Origin: Pararhodobacter aggregans
GTDB lineage: Bacteria > Pseudomonadota > Alphaproteobacteria > Rhodobacterales > Rhodobacteraceae
Length of the DNA stretch: 64,000 nucleotides
Direction: 5' to 3'
Assembly: GCF_003075525.1 (NCBI RefSeq)
Contig: NZ_QDDR01000001.1
Span: 682,001-746,000, forward strand
Shown piece after piece: positions 22,047 through 31,512 of the stretch (the first letter of the stretch is position 1; the number at the start of each line of letters is the position of its first letter). The position numbers and the translations under genes are program-made. Below the pieces are notes generated by a model. The model searched no databases. It saw nothing but the letters and a program-made list of their open reading frames with translations, and was not told the origin of the DNA.

Positions 22047-24868
22047 TGGGCCTCTCGCGCCGCGGCGGTCAGCGATTCTCGGCCTCGATCTGGCCGGGCT
22101 TCGTCGATGCCATGACGGCGCTGTTGCTGGTGCTGATGTTCGTGCTGTCGATCTTCATGATCGTGCAATCGGTGCTGCGCGAGACGATCACCACGCAGGA
22201 CCACGAACTTGAAGGCCTGACTGCGCAGGTGGCCAGCCTGACCGACGCGCTGGGCCTCTCGCGCAGCCGGGTCGGCGCGCTGGAGGGGCAGGTGGCGGGG
22301 CTGAACTCGGACCTCGACGCCCTGCGCGCCACCTCGCGCCAGCAGGAGGCGGCGATCGCCGCGCTGAACACCGACCTCGCCGCGCGCAACGCCGATCTGA
22401 CCGAGGCCCGCACCCAGATCACCGCCTTCGAGGCGCAGGTCGCGGCCCTGCTGGCCGACCAGACCCGGCTCAACACCCAATTGGCCGAGACCGAGGCCAA
22501 TCGCGACGCGCTGATGTCCGAGACCGAGGCGCTGAACCTGGCGCTGGCCCAGGCCCGGGGCGAGATCGACGCGCAGACCGAAGCGGCGCGGCTGGCGGCG
22601 GCCGAGCGCGAGGCCATCGAGGCGGCGCTGGCCGAGATGCGCGCGCGGGCGGAGTCGGGCGAGGCCTCGCTGGCCGAGATGCTGGCGCGGCTGACCGAGA
22701 CGCAGGGCGCCCGCGACGCGGCAGTGACGGCGCTTGCCTCGACCGAGGAGGCGCTGGCCCAGACCCGCGCCCGTCAGGCCGAGACCGCCGACCGGCTGAC
22801 GCAGCTGCAGGATCAGCTCGCACGGGCCGAAAGCGCCCGCAACGACGCGCTGACGGCGCAATCGCGCACTGCCGCGACACTGGCCGCGCGCGAGGCGGCG
22901 CTGGCGGCCTTGGCCAGCCAGACCGAGGATCAGACGGCCCGGATCGCGGCGCTCGATGCCCAACTCTCGGACGCGGACCTCGCGCGGCAACAGGCTTTGG
23001 CCGATCTGGCGGCGCTGGATGCGCAGACGCAGGCGCGGATCGCGGAATTGCAGGGGCAGATGTCAGAGGCGGATCTGGCGCGGCAGCGGGCGCTGGCGGA
23101 TCTGGCGGGACTGGACGAGCAGACCCGGGCCCGCATCGCCGAGCTGGAATCGCAGCTGACCGACGAGCAGGCCGCCCGCCAGCGCGCGCTGGCCGATCTG
23201 GCGACGCTCAACGACGCGACCCGCGCCCGGATCGCCGAGTTGGAGGCGCAGCTCTCCGACAGCGACCTCGCCCGCCAGCAGGCCTTGGCACAACTCGCGG
23301 CGCAGGATGACCAGACTCGGGCCCGGATCGCCGAGCTTGAAGCGCAGCTCTCCGACAGCGACCTCGCCCGCCAGCAGGCTTTGGCACAGCTGGCGGCGAT
23401 GGATGACCAGACCCGGGCCCGGGTGGCGGAACTGGAGGCGCAGCTTTCCGCGGCGGACCTCGCGCGGCAGCGGGCGCTGGCCGAGATGGCGGCGCTCGAT
23501 GACAGCACGCGGGCGCGGATCGCCGAATTGCAGGCGCAATTGTCGGACGCGGATCTGGCGCGTCAGCAGGCGCTGGCCGATATCGCCACGCTCGATGCGG
23601 CGACCCGGGCGCGGGTGGCGGATCTGGAGCAGCGGCTGAGCGATGCCGACATCGCCCGCCAGCAGGCGCTGGTGCAACTCGCCAGCCTCGACGAGACGAC
23701 GCGGGCCCGCATCGCCGAACTGGAGGCGCGGCTGTCCGATGCCGAGATCGCCCGCCAGCAGGCCGTGGCGCAACTGGTGCAGGCGCAGGGCGACAGCGGC
23801 GCCGCGCTGGAGGAATCGGAACGCGCGCGTCTGGCCGAAGCCGCCGCCGCCGAGGCCCTGCGCCAGCGGCTCGCCGATGCCGAGGCGACGCTCAGCGACG
23901 CCGAACGCGAGCGGCTGGCGCAACTGGCGGCGGCCGAGGCCTTGCGCGAACGGCTCGCCTCGTCGGACGCCGAACTGACGGCGATGACCATGGCGCTGGA
24001 GGCGCAGCGCCAGCGGGCCGAGGAGACGCTGACCCTGCTCGCCGCCGCCGAAGCCGCCCGCGACGAGGCCCGGCAGACCCTGACCCGCGAGGCGACCGAA
24101 GCCGAGACCCGCGCCGCCCTCCTGCAACTGGCGCAGCAGCAATTGACCGACGCGCAGAGCGCCTCGACCGAGGATCAGCGGCGCCTTGCCCTGCTCAACG
24201 AACAGGTGGCGCAATTGCAGCGGCAGGTGGCGGGCCTGCAGGACCTTCTGGGTGAAAGCCGCGAGCGCGAGGCCGAAGCCGGCACGCAGATCGATTCGCT
24301 GGGCAGCGAACTCAACGCCGCGCTGGCCCGCGTCGCCGCCGAGGAACGCCGCCGGGCCGAGCTGGAAGCCGCCGAACGGGCGCGGCTGGAGCGCGAGGCC
24401 GCCAATCTGGAGCGTTACCGCTCGGAATTCTTCGGCCGGATGCGTGACATCATCGGCGGGCGGGATGGGGTGCAGATCGTCGGCGACCGCTTCGTCTTTC
24501 AATCCGAGGTGCTGTTCCCGCCCGGCTCTGCCGACCTCTCGGCCGAGGGGCAGGCGCAGATCCGGTCGATCGGCCAGCTGCTGCTCGACGCCTCGCGCGA
24601 GATCCCCGATGATATCGACTGGGTGCTGCGGGTCGACGGCCACACCGACAACGCCCAGATCCGGCCCGGCGGCGCCTATGCCTCGAACTGGGAGCTGAGC
24701 CAGGCGCGGGCGCTGTCCGTCGTGCTCTATCTCATCAGCGAGCTGGATTTCCCGCCCGAACGGCTGGCCGCCACCGGCTTTGGCGAGTTCCGCCCGGTGG
24801 TCCCCGGCTCCAGCGCCGAAGCGCGGGCAGCCAACCGCCGGATCGAGCTGAAACTCACCGAACGCTGA
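22046..24868 (+). CDS. MotB/OmpA-like peptidoglycan-binding protein with long repetitive coiled coil
   Basis: 940 residues. A single N-terminal membrane helix contains a MotB/ExbD-type acidic residue (GFVDAMTALLLVLMF), followed by ~700 residues of Ala/Gln/Glu/Arg-rich periplasmic coiled coil. Residues 298-585 are nine tandem 32-residue repeats. A C-terminal OmpA-like domain follows (VDGHTDNAQI, NWELSQARA, TGFGEFRPV, NRRIELKL) that should bind peptidoglycan. With the preceding gene it makes a stator-like pair. The coiled coil, if fully extended, could span the periplasm several times over. No outer-membrane or effector partner is encoded nearby. Confidence 0.85.
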   Translation: MGLSRRGGQRFSASIWPGFVDAMTALLLVLMFVLSIFMIVQSVLRETITTQDHELEGLTAQVASLTDALGLSRSRVGALEGQVAGLNSDLDALRATSRQQEAAIAALNTDLAARNADLTEARTQITAFEAQVAALLADQTRLNTQLAETEANRDALMSETEALNLALAQARGEIDAQTEAARLAAAEREAIEAALAEMRARAESGEASLAEMLARLTETQGARDAAVTALASTEEALAQTRARQAETADRLTQLQDQLARAESARNDALTAQSRTAATLAAREAALAALASQTEDQTARIAALDAQLSDADLARQQALADLAALDAQTQARIAELQGQMSEADLARQRALADLAGLDEQTRARIAELESQLTDEQAARQRALADLATLNDATRARIAELEAQLSDSDLARQQALAQLAAQDDQTRARIAELEAQLSDSDLARQQALAQLAAMDDQTRARVAELEAQLSAADLARQRALAEMAALDDSTRARIAELQAQLSDADLARQQALADIATLDAATRARVADLEQRLSDADIARQQALVQLASLDETTRARIAELEARLSDAEIARQQAVAQLVQAQGDSGAALEESERARLAEAAAAEALRQRLADAEATLSDAERERLAQLAAAEALRERLASSDAELTAMTMALEAQRQRAEETLTLLAAAEAARDEARQTLTREATEAETRAALLQLAQQQLTDAQSASTEDQRRLALLNEQVAQLQRQVAGLQDLLGESREREAEAGTQIDSLGSELNAALARVAAEERRRAELEAAERARLEREAANLERYRSEFFGRMRDIIGGRDGVQIVGDRFVFQSEVLFPPGSADLSAEGQAQIRSIGQLLLDASREIPDDIDWVLRVDGHTDNAQIRPGGAYASNWELSQARALSVVLYLISELDFPPERLAATGFGEFRPVVPGSSAEARAANRRIELKLTER
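22937..23800 (+). repeat. Nine tandem 96-bp coding repeats
   Basis: Nine consecutive 32-codon units with consensus ARIAELEAQLSD.DLARQQ, continuing ALA.LA.LD..TR. Units 4 and 5 are nearly identical; the outer units are more diverged, which suggests growth by unequal exchange from the centre. Confidence 0.9.
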
Positions 24869-24918
24869 CCTGCGGCACGGCAAGCGGCGGGGCAGGGGGC
24901 TTGATCGGTGCCGATTTT

Positions 24919-24934
24919 GTGAGTAAGCACTCAC
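24919..24934. promoter_or_regulatory. TetR operator upstream of the YhgE-like/tetR operon
   Basis: GTGAGTAAGCACTCAC is a perfect 6+4+6 inverted repeat of the TGAGT...ACTCA type bound by many TetR proteins. It is 25 bp before the start at 24959, where bound repressor would block transcription of the operon that includes the tetR gene. Confidence 0.65.
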
Positions 24935-24958
24935 TATCATGATTCCCCGGAGGTCGCC

Positions 24959-26053
24959 ATGTCCCTCATCGCCGATGCCCTGCGCGAGCGTCCCGTTCTC
25001 AGGGGGGCGCTGATCGCCCCCTCGGTGGCGGCGCTGATCTTCTCGCTCTTCACCCTCACGGCCGCGCCGGACCCGGTGACGCTGGCCTCGGGCGTGACCA
25101 TCGCCACGGTCAACCACGACGCGGGCCTGCCCTTTCCGCCGATCAACGTGGCCAGCCGGATGATCGACGGGCTGGACGCCCGCCTGCCGATGCAGCTGCA
25201 AGCCTTCGACAGCGACGCGGCGGCGCGCGCCGCGCTCGATGCCGAAACGGTGCAGGCGGTGCTGATCTTCCCCGAGGATTTCTCGCGCGCGGTCGCCGGG
25301 TCCGAGGCCGTGCCGTTGACGCTCATCACCTCGGGCAGCCTGACCATGGCCGAGGCGCAGCTGACCGGCGCGCTGCCGGGGATGGTGGAATCGGGCGTCT
25401 CGGCCGCGGTGCAGTCGATCCGGCTGGCCATGGCGCGGGGCCAGATGCCCGACATGACCCCGCCCGTTGCCCTGAATGCCGAGACGCAGAACCCGCCCGC
25501 CAGCGCGGCGGCCCGCGCCGCGCCCTTCGTGGCGGGCTTTGCCACGGCGCTGGCGGCGCTGGTCGGCGGCATCCTCGGCTGGGTCGGCACCCGGGGGCTG
25601 GGCGGCAGGCGGGGCGCCATGGTGCGCACCCTCGTTCCGCTGGCCGCGCTGCCCGTTGCCGGGCTGGTGCTGGCGGGGATCGTCGCTGGCCTCGCCGGGG
25701 GGTCGTTCGGCGCGCTGTGGCTGGCCATCGCCGGGCTGGGCGTGGCCTTCGGCTGGTTCTTCGCCGGGGCGCTGGCGCTCTTCGGTCCGCTGGCCCTGCT
25801 GGTGCTGGTGCCGCTCGCCTTCTGGCAGCCGGCCATCGGTGGCGGGCAGATGCCGCTTTCCGCCGCGCCCGCGTGGCTGCACTGGCTGGCACCGCTGCAT
25901 CTGGACGCCATCGGCGGCTATTTCCGGGCGCTGATCCTGGGCGCGGGGCATGACTTCCCCTGGTCGCTGGCGCTGGGCGCGGCGGCGCTGGGACTGGCGA
26001 TGATCTGGCTGCGCGCCGCCCTTGTCCGCCGTCCGGCGCCGGTCGCCGCATGA
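24959..26053 (+). CDS. YhgE/Pip-like ABC-2-type membrane protein
   Basis: 364 residues: an N-terminal transmembrane helix (ALIAPSVAALIFSLFTLTA), an extracytoplasmic domain of ~150 residues (VTIATVNHDAGLPF ... VQAVLIFPEDFS), then about six C-terminal helices. This is the layout of YhgE/Pip proteins and of ABC-2 transporter permeases such as YhiN/DrrB relatives. A CGGAGG ribosome-binding site precedes the ATG. The ATGA overlap with the tetR gene, and the operator upstream, suggest an inducible exporter or envelope protein. No ATPase gene is nearby. Confidence 0.7.
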   Translation: MSLIADALRERPVLRGALIAPSVAALIFSLFTLTAAPDPVTLASGVTIATVNHDAGLPFPPINVASRMIDGLDARLPMQLQAFDSDAAARAALDAETVQAVLIFPEDFSRAVAGSEAVPLTLITSGSLTMAEAQLTGALPGMVESGVSAAVQSIRLAMARGQMPDMTPPVALNAETQNPPASAAARAAPFVAGFATALAALVGGILGWVGTRGLGGRRGAMVRTLVPLAALPVAGLVLAGIVAGLAGGSFGALWLAIAGLGVAFGWFFAGALALFGPLALLVLVPLAFWQPAIGGGQMPLSAAPAWLHWLAPLHLDAIGGYFRALILGAGHDFPWSLALGAAALGLAMIWLRAALVRRPAPVAA

Positions 26054-26706
26054 AGCCCGGCGATCTGACCGAGGCGGTCGCCGCCGTCCTCGCCGCGGTC
26101 GAGGCCGCGGAGGGCCGCCTTGCCCCCAAGAAACGCGCGGTCATCGAGGCCGCGCTGCTGTGCTTCGCCGAAACCGGCTATGCCGCGACCTCGACCCGCA
26201 GCATCGCCCACCGCGCCGGTGTCGCCGAGGCCACGATCTTTCGCCATTTCGGCACCAAGGCCGACCTGCTTCTGCGTCTGGTCCGGCCGGTCGCCGCGCG
26301 GCTGATCCAGCCGGGTCTGGTCGAGGCGCAGGAGATCTTCGCCGAGACCGAAGGCAATCTCGAGGCCAAGATCGCCCGCATGATGACCGCGCGGCTGGCC
26401 TTCGCCGACCGCTATGCGCCGCTGGTGCGCATCCTGCTGCAGGAACTGCCGGTGAACCCGGAATTGCACGGGCTTTTGCAGGACAGCGTGATCGGCGGGC
26501 TGATCCGCTTCCTCGATATCGCGCTGGGCGAAGAGATCGCCCAGGGCCGCCTGCGCCCGATCCCGGCGCCGCGCTTCCTCAGGATCCTTGCCTCCATGCT
26601 GATCGGCTACTGGATCGCGCGCTCCATGGTGGCGCCCGGCGAGTGGGACGACGAGGCGGAAATCGCCCTCATGGCGGGGCTCCTGGCCCGGGGGCTGAAA
26701 CCCTGA
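26050..26706 (+). CDS. TetR-family repressor
   Basis: 218 residues. The N-terminal helix-turn-helix is [20 protein letters not shown] followed by [21 protein letters not shown], followed by an all-helical ligand domain. It overlaps the preceding membrane-protein gene by an ATGA and probably represses it through the inverted repeat at 24919-24934. The inducer is unknown; such pairs often respond to lipophilic compounds. Confidence 0.9.
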   Translation: MKPGDLTEAVAAVLAAVEAAEGRLAPKKRAVIEAALLCFAETGYAATSTRSIAHRAGVAEATIFRHFGTKADLLLRLVRPVAARLIQPGLVEAQEIFAETEGNLEAKIARMMTARLAFADRYAPLVRILLQELPVNPELHGLLQDSVIGGLIRFLDIALGEEIAQGRLRPIPAPRFLRILASMLIGYWIARSMVAPGEWDDEAEIALMAGLLARGLKP

Positions 26707-26713
26707 GGGCCGG

Positions 26714-26744
26714 GCGCCGCGCGATTCCCCTTGGAACGCGGCGC
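26714..26744 (+). terminator. Hairpin between tetR and alaS
   Basis: GCGCCGCG (26714-26721) pairs with CGCGGCGC (26737-26744) around a 15-base loop, just after the tetR stop. There is no T-tract; it may be a weak terminator or a leader structure of alaS. Confidence 0.35.
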
Positions 26745-26797
26745 GGAAATCCTCTAAATGGCGCGCAAACCCGCAGACCGAAGGGCCCGTTCCGCCA

Positions 26798-29449
26798 ATG
26801 GCAAGCCTCAACGATATCCGCTCGACCTTCCTCGATTATTTCCGCCGCCAGGGCCATGCCGTGGTGGACAGCTCGCCCCTGGTGCCGCGCAACGACCCGA
26901 CGCTGATGTTCACGAACTCGGGCATGGTCCAGTTCAAGAACGTCTTCACCGGGCTGGAACACCGCCCCTACAACCGCGCGACCACGTCCCAGAAATGCGT
27001 CCGCGCCGGCGGCAAGCACAACGACCTCGACAACGTGGGTTATACCGCCCGTCACCATACGTTCTTCGAGATGCTGGGGAATTTCTCGTTCGGCGATTAC
27101 TTCAAGACCGAGGCGATCCCCTTTGCCTGGGAACTCCTGACCAAGGATTTCGGCATCGACAAGACCCGGCTTCTGACCACGGTCTACCACACCGATGACG
27201 AGGCCTTCGAGATCTGGCGCAAGGTCGGTGTGCCGGAAGACCGGATCATCCGCATCGCCACCGACGACAATTTCTGGCGCATGGGCCCGACCGGCCCCTG
27301 CGGCCCCTGCACCGAGATCTTCTACGATCACGGCGACCATATCTGGGGCGGCCCGCCCGGCTCGAAGGATGAGGACGGTGACCGCTTCATCGAGATCTGG
27401 AACGTCGTGTTCATGCAGAACGAGCAGTTCGAGGACGGCACGCTGCGCCCGCTGGAGATGCAGTCGATCGACACCGGCATGGGGCTGGAACGGATCGGCG
27501 CGCTGCTGCAGGGCAAGCACGACAATTACGACACCGACCTGATGCGCGGGTTGATCGAGGCCTCGGCCAATGTGACCGACGGCGCCCCCGATGGCCCCGG
27601 CAAGACCCATCACCGGGTCATCGCCGACCACCTGCGCTCGACTGCCTTCCTGATCGCCGATGGCGTCATGCCCTCGAACGAAGGCCGCGGCTATGTCCTG
27701 CGCCGGATCATGCGCCGCGCCATGCGCCATGCGCATATGCTGGGCGCGCAGGATCCGGTGATGTTCAAGCTGGTGCCGGCGCTGGTGCGGGCCATGGGCG
27801 GCCATTACACCGAGTTGAAGACCGCCGAGGCCCTGATCGCCGAGACGCTGCGCCTGGAGGAAACCCGCTTCCGCACCACGCTGGACCGGGGCCTGAAACT
27901 GCTCGACGCCGAGCTGGAGAAGATCGCCGACAACACCGACCTTCCGGGCGAGGCGGCGTTCAAGCTCTATGACACTTACGGCTTCCCGCTGGACCTGACG
28001 CAGGACGCGCTGCGCGAAAAGGGCCGGGGCGTCGACACAAGGGGCTTCGAGGCGGCGATGGCCGAGCAGAAGGCCAAGGCCCGCGCCTCCTGGGCGGGGT
28101 CGGGCGATACGGCCAATCAGGCGATCTGGTTCGAACTGGCCGAGAAGCACGGCGGCAGCGAATTCCTGGGCTATGACACCGAAACCGCCGAAGGGCAGGT
28201 CCTGGCGCTGGTCGAGGGCGACACCCTGGTCGACGAGGCCAAGGGCGAGGTCTCGGTCGTCGTCAACCAGACCCCGTTCTACGCCGAAAGCGGCGGTCAG
28301 GTCGGCGACAGCGGCTTCCTGCGCTGGGACGGCGGCGAGGCCGCGGTCAAGGACACCAAGAAGCTGAACGGCGTCTTCGTGCATCAGGCCGTGGTCACCA
28401 AGGGCGCCCTGCGCCGGGGTGCAGCGGTGAAGCTGGAAGTGGACCATTCCCGCCGCGGCGCGATCCGCGCCAACCACTCGGCCACGCACCTCTTGCATGA
28501 GGCCCTGCGCCGGGCGCTGGGCGATCACGTCGCGCAGCGCGGCTCCTTGAACGCACCCGACCGGTTGCGGTTTGACTTCAGCCATGGCAAGGCGCTGGAC
28601 GGCGGCGAACTGGCGATTGTCGAGGCCGAGGTCAACACCTTCATCCGCCAGAACGCCCCGGTGGACACCCGCATCATGACCCCCGACGACGCCCGCGCGC
28701 TGGGCGCGCAGGCCCTCTTCGGCGAGAAATACGGCGACGAGGTGCGGGTCGTGTCGATGGGGACGTTGCTCGATTCCGGCAAGGGTGCCGAGGGCAACAC
28801 CTATTCGCTGGAACTCTGCGGCGGCACCCATGTGAAGCGCACCGGCGACATCGGCGCCTTCGTGCTCTTGGGCGACTCGGCCTCGTCGGCCGGCGTGCGG
28901 CGGATCGAGGCCCTGACCGGCGAGGCGGCGCTCGCCCATCTGCGCCAGCAGGAAGCCCGCCTGACCGAGGTCGCGGCGCTGCTGAAAACCCCGCTCGCCG
29001 ATGTGGTGGAACGGGTGAAGGCGCTGGCCGAGGAACGCCGGGCGCTCTCCAACGAAGTGGCGCAGCTGAAACGCGACCTCGCCATGGGCGGCGGCACGGG
29101 CGGCGGGACCGAGGCCAAGGACATCGCCGGCGTCAAGTTCATCGGCCAGGTGCTGTCCGGCGTCTCGGGCAAGGACCTGCCGGCCATGGTCGACGCGATG
29201 AAGGCCAGGCTCGGCTCGGGCGCGGTGCTGCTCATCGCCGATACCGGCGGCAAACCGGCGGTGGCGGCGGGGGTCACCGATGACCTGACCGCGCGCCTCT
29301 CGGCCGTGGATCTGTTGAAAGCGGCGGTCGTGGAACTGGGCGGCAAGGGCGGCGGCGGCCGCCCGGCGCTGGCCCAGGGCGGCGGCGCCGACATGGCCGG
29401 GGCCGAGAAGGCCATCGCCGCGGCCGAAGCCATCATCAAAGGAAACTGA
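26798..29449 (+). CDS. alaS: Alanyl-tRNA synthetase
   Basis: 883 residues, the normal size. Class II catalytic motifs are at the N-terminus ([45 protein letters not shown]). The editing-domain zinc ligands are HSATHLLH and [10 protein letters not shown], and the C-Ala domain with [12 protein letters not shown] closes the protein. It charges tRNA-Ala in the cytosol. It is followed after 2 bp by the DUF1330 gene. In R. sphaeroides and relatives alaS is often near recA; here the two are 18 kb apart. Confidence 0.98.
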   Translation: MASLNDIRSTFLDYFRRQGHAVVDSSPLVPRNDPTLMFTNSGMVQFKNVFTGLEHRPYNRATTSQKCVRAGGKHNDLDNVGYTARHHTFFEMLGNFSFGDYFKTEAIPFAWELLTKDFGIDKTRLLTTVYHTDDEAFEIWRKVGVPEDRIIRIATDDNFWRMGPTGPCGPCTEIFYDHGDHIWGGPPGSKDEDGDRFIEIWNVVFMQNEQFEDGTLRPLEMQSIDTGMGLERIGALLQGKHDNYDTDLMRGLIEASANVTDGAPDGPGKTHHRVIADHLRSTAFLIADGVMPSNEGRGYVLRRIMRRAMRHAHMLGAQDPVMFKLVPALVRAMGGHYTELKTAEALIAETLRLEETRFRTTLDRGLKLLDAELEKIADNTDLPGEAAFKLYDTYGFPLDLTQDALREKGRGVDTRGFEAAMAEQKAKARASWAGSGDTANQAIWFELAEKHGGSEFLGYDTETAEGQVLALVEGDTLVDEAKGEVSVVVNQTPFYAESGGQVGDSGFLRWDGGEAAVKDTKKLNGVFVHQAVVTKGALRRGAAVKLEVDHSRRGAIRANHSATHLLHEALRRALGDHVAQRGSLNAPDRLRFDFSHGKALDGGELAIVEAEVNTFIRQNAPVDTRIMTPDDARALGAQALFGEKYGDEVRVVSMGTLLDSGKGAEGNTYSLELCGGTHVKRTGDIGAFVLLGDSASSAGVRRIEALTGEAALAHLRQQEARLTEVAALLKTPLADVVERVKALAEERRALSNEVAQLKRDLAMGGGTGGGTEAKDIAGVKFIGQVLSGVSGKDLPAMVDAMKARLGSGAVLLIADTGGKPAVAAGVTDDLTARLSAVDLLKAAVVELGGKGGGGRPALAQGGGADMAGAEKAIAAAEAIIKGN

Positions 29450-29451
29450 CC

Positions 29452-29754
29452 ATGCCCAAAGCCCTCTGGATCGCCCATGTCGAGGTGACCGACGCCGATT
29501 CCTATGGCCGCTATGCCCAGGGCGCCGGTCCGGCCATCGCCGGGCACGGCGGCAAGTTCATCGCCCGTGGCGGGCGCTACGTGACGCTGGAAGGCAAGGA
29601 CCGCGCCCGCAATGTGGTGGCGGTCTTCCCCTCGCTGGAGGCGGCCGAGACCTGCTACCATTCGCCCGAATACCAGGCGGCACTGGACCACGCCCGCGGC
29701 GCCTCGGTCCGGGATCTGGTGATCGTCGAGCTGATGGACGACGCGAGCCTGTGA
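29452..29754 (+). CDS. DUF1330 domain protein
   Basis: 100 residues of the ferredoxin-like dimeric alpha+beta barrel type (WIAHVEVTDADSYGRYA ... VAVFPSLEAAETCYHSPEYQ), a full-length DUF1330. The function of the family is unknown. It begins 2 bp after the alaS stop, so it is almost certainly on the alaS transcript, a common arrangement in this family of bacteria. Confidence 0.9.
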   Translation: MPKALWIAHVEVTDADSYGRYAQGAGPAIAGHGGKFIARGGRYVTLEGKDRARNVVAVFPSLEAAETCYHSPEYQAALDHARGASVRDLVIVELMDDASL

Positions 29755-29966
29755 ATGGCGGGGGCCAGCCCCCAGAGACGGGGAATGCGGGGGGCCAGCC
29801 CCCCGCACCCCCCGCCAAAGGGGACCCTCGGGCCCCCTTTGGAAACCCCCGAGGATATTTGCAGAACAAAGATCAAGATTAGCCTTTCGTTAACCGTGCA
29901 TCTTTGTTCTTCAAATATCCCGGGGGGTGAGCCGCAGGCGAGGGGGGCAGCGCCCCCCTTTCTTCG
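29755..29966. repeat. Convergent-gene palindromic element, copy B (complete)
   Basis: In order: hairpin GCGGGGGGC/GCCCCCCGC (29787-29806); CCAAAGGGG...CCCCCTTTGG (29815-29842); a 21-nt inverted repeat whose arms at 29853-29873 and 29900-29920 (GGATATTTG..AGAACAAAGAT) match at all but one position around a 26-nt loop; and hairpin AGGGGGGC/GCCCCCCT followed by TTCTT (29941-29964). It fills the gap between the convergent DUF1330 and Lrp genes and probably terminates both. Confidence 0.85.
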
Positions 29967-29968
29967 TT

Positions 29969-30424
29969 TCACAAGGGCAGCGCCGTCGTGTCCTTGAGCT
30001 CTTCCATCACGAAGCTTGCCGAGACATCCGACAGGTCCACCCGCCGGATCAGCCGCTGATAGAGCGCGTCATAGGCTTTCACATCGGCGACCCGGGCGTG
30101 GATAAGGTAGTCGAGGTCGCCGGTCATGCGGTAGGCGCCCAGGATCTCCGGCAGGTCGCGGGTGGCCCTGGCGAAGCGCTCCAGCCAGTCGGGCCGGTGG
30201 TCCGAGGTGCGGATCATCAGAAAGACCGACAGGCCCAGTCCCAAGGCCTCGGCGTCGAGCAGCGCCACCCGGGCGCGGATCACGCCCGCCTCTTCCATCA
30301 GCCGGATCCGGCGCCAGACGGCGTTGCGCGACAGAGACACGCGACTGCCGATCTCCTCGAGCGGAAGTCCCGCATCCTGTTGCAAGATGGCGAGGATCCG
30401 GCGGTCGATTTCGTCCAGTGTCAT
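29969..30424 (-). CDS. Lrp/AsnC-family transcriptional regulator
   Basis: 151 residues: an N-terminal winged helix-turn-helix (LDEIDRRILAILQQDAGL, then EIGSRVSLSRNAVWRRIRLM) and a C-terminal RAM ligand-binding domain (DLDYLIHARVADVKAYDALY). Such regulators sense amino acids and usually control nearby transport or catabolic genes. It faces the amidotransferase gene across a 115-262 bp region. No target can be named. Confidence 0.92.
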   Translation of the reverse strand: MTLDEIDRRILAILQQDAGLPLEEIGSRVSLSRNAVWRRIRLMEEAGVIRARVALLDAEALGLGLSVFLMIRTSDHRPDWLERFARATRDLPEILGAYRMTGDLDYLIHARVADVKAYDALYQRLIRRVDLSDVSASFVMEELKDTTALPL

Positions 30425-30539
30425 GGCTTTTCCCGATATCTTGGGAGAATGTCACAAGAACCCTGGCAGAAATCACGGATCTTTGCGACCCTTTCCCGCG
30501 AAGGATTGGCTAGACTGCCAGCCAGTCAGGAGAGACCCG

Positions 30540-30686
30540 ATGCTGCCACCCCACCTCCCCCTCCGACACGCTCCATGGCTGCCCCTGGCGGGGCTGGCGG
30601 GTTCCCGTCACCGCGTGCTAGCTTTTCCCGGCTACCCCGGGGCTGCCGCGCCCCTCCTGCCGATCACCGAAGACCGGAGTCGCTGA
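30540..30686 (+). CDS. Possible 48-residue leader peptide
   Basis: ATG 30540 has a strong ribosome-binding site (AGGAG, 30528-30532, 7 bases before the start). Its TGA directly abuts the ATG of the amidotransferase gene, the geometry of a translationally coupled leader. The product is Pro/Leu/Arg-rich with no recognisable domain. It may be a regulatory leader or just a transcribed untranslated region; protein evidence is needed. Confidence 0.35.
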   Translation: MLPPHLPLRHAPWLPLAGLAGSRHRVLAFPGYPGAAAPLLPITEDRSR

Positions 30687-31481
30687 ATGTGTCGCTGGGC
30701 CGCCTATGTCGGAGCGCCGATTTTTCTTGAGGACATCGTCTGTCGCCCCGGCCATTCGCTGATCGCCCAGAGCCATCACGCGATGCAGAGCACCACCGCG
30801 ATCAACGCCGACGGATTCGGCATCGCCTGGTATGGCGAGCGGCCGGAGCCCGGGCTTTACCGCGACATCCTGCCCGCCTGGTCCGATCCGAACCTGCGCG
30901 CCATCACTGCCCAGGTGCGCTCGTCCCTGTTCCTCGCGCATGTCCGGGCCTCGACCGGCACCGCCACCAGCCGCAACAATTGTCATCCCTTCGTGGTGGG
31001 GCGCTGGAGCTTCATGCATAACGGGCAGGTCGGCGGCTATGACGGGTTCCGGCGCGATGCCGACATGATGATCCCCGACGACCTCTATCCCCAGCGCAAG
31101 GGCGCCACCGACAGCGAGGCCCTGTTCCTGATCGCCCTGGCCGAGGGGCTGGACCGCGACCCGCAGGGCGGGCTGGAACGCGCCGCCGCCCGGCTGGCGG
31201 CGCTGAGCCGGGCCAAGGGCTGCGGGCCGCATCTGCGGCTGACCTGCTGTTTCAGCGATGGCGAGACGCTTTACGCCGTGCGCTATGCCACCGACGACAA
31301 GGCGCCGAGCCTCTGGCACCGCTGGTCCGACACCCGGGGCGGGCGGGCTGTGGTCTCGGAACCGCTGGAGGCGGACGAGGGCGATTGGCAGGCGATCCCG
31401 CCCGGTTCCTTCTGCCGGTTCCGGGGCGCCGAGGTCGAAATCCGGCCCTTCGCGCCGGAGGGCATCGCGCAGGCGGCTTGA
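30687..31481 (+). CDS. Class II glutamine amidotransferase domain protein
   Basis: 264 residues. Removal of Met exposes the Ntn nucleophile Cys2 (MCRWAAYVG), which fixes the start. Further glutaminase motifs are NADGFGIAWY, LAHVRASTG and FMHNGQVGGY. This is the stand-alone YafJ/EgtC-like type, which hydrolyses amide bonds of glutamine or gamma-glutamyl compounds. No ergothioneine genes are nearby, so EgtC itself is not supported. The substrate is unknown. Confidence 0.88.
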   Translation: MCRWAAYVGAPIFLEDIVCRPGHSLIAQSHHAMQSTTAINADGFGIAWYGERPEPGLYRDILPAWSDPNLRAITAQVRSSLFLAHVRASTGTATSRNNCHPFVVGRWSFMHNGQVGGYDGFRRDADMMIPDDLYPQRKGATDSEALFLIALAEGLDRDPQGGLERAAARLAALSRAKGCGPHLRLTCCFSDGETLYAVRYATDDKAPSLWHRWSDTRGGRAVVSEPLEADEGDWQAIPPGSFCRFRGAEVEIRPFAPEGIAQAA

Positions 31482-31512
31482 CCCGGGGCGCGCTTCGGGG
31501 GCTCATGGACCG

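Noticed and set aside
22937-23800. 96-bp tandem repeat as a non-coding satellite or CRISPR
   Set aside because: All units are in frame within one open protein and encode a regular 32-residue coiled-coil repeat.
20823-24868. Zorya anti-phage system (ZorA/ZorB-like pair)
   Set aside because: The fold classes match ZorA and ZorB, but no ZorC, ZorD or ZorE gene is adjacent; chaC and a TetR operon flank the pair.
23063-25951. 962-codon antisense frame across the repeat protein and the YhgE-like gene
   Set aside because: Repetitive only because the opposite coding repeats are; no start signals, and it runs across two real genes.
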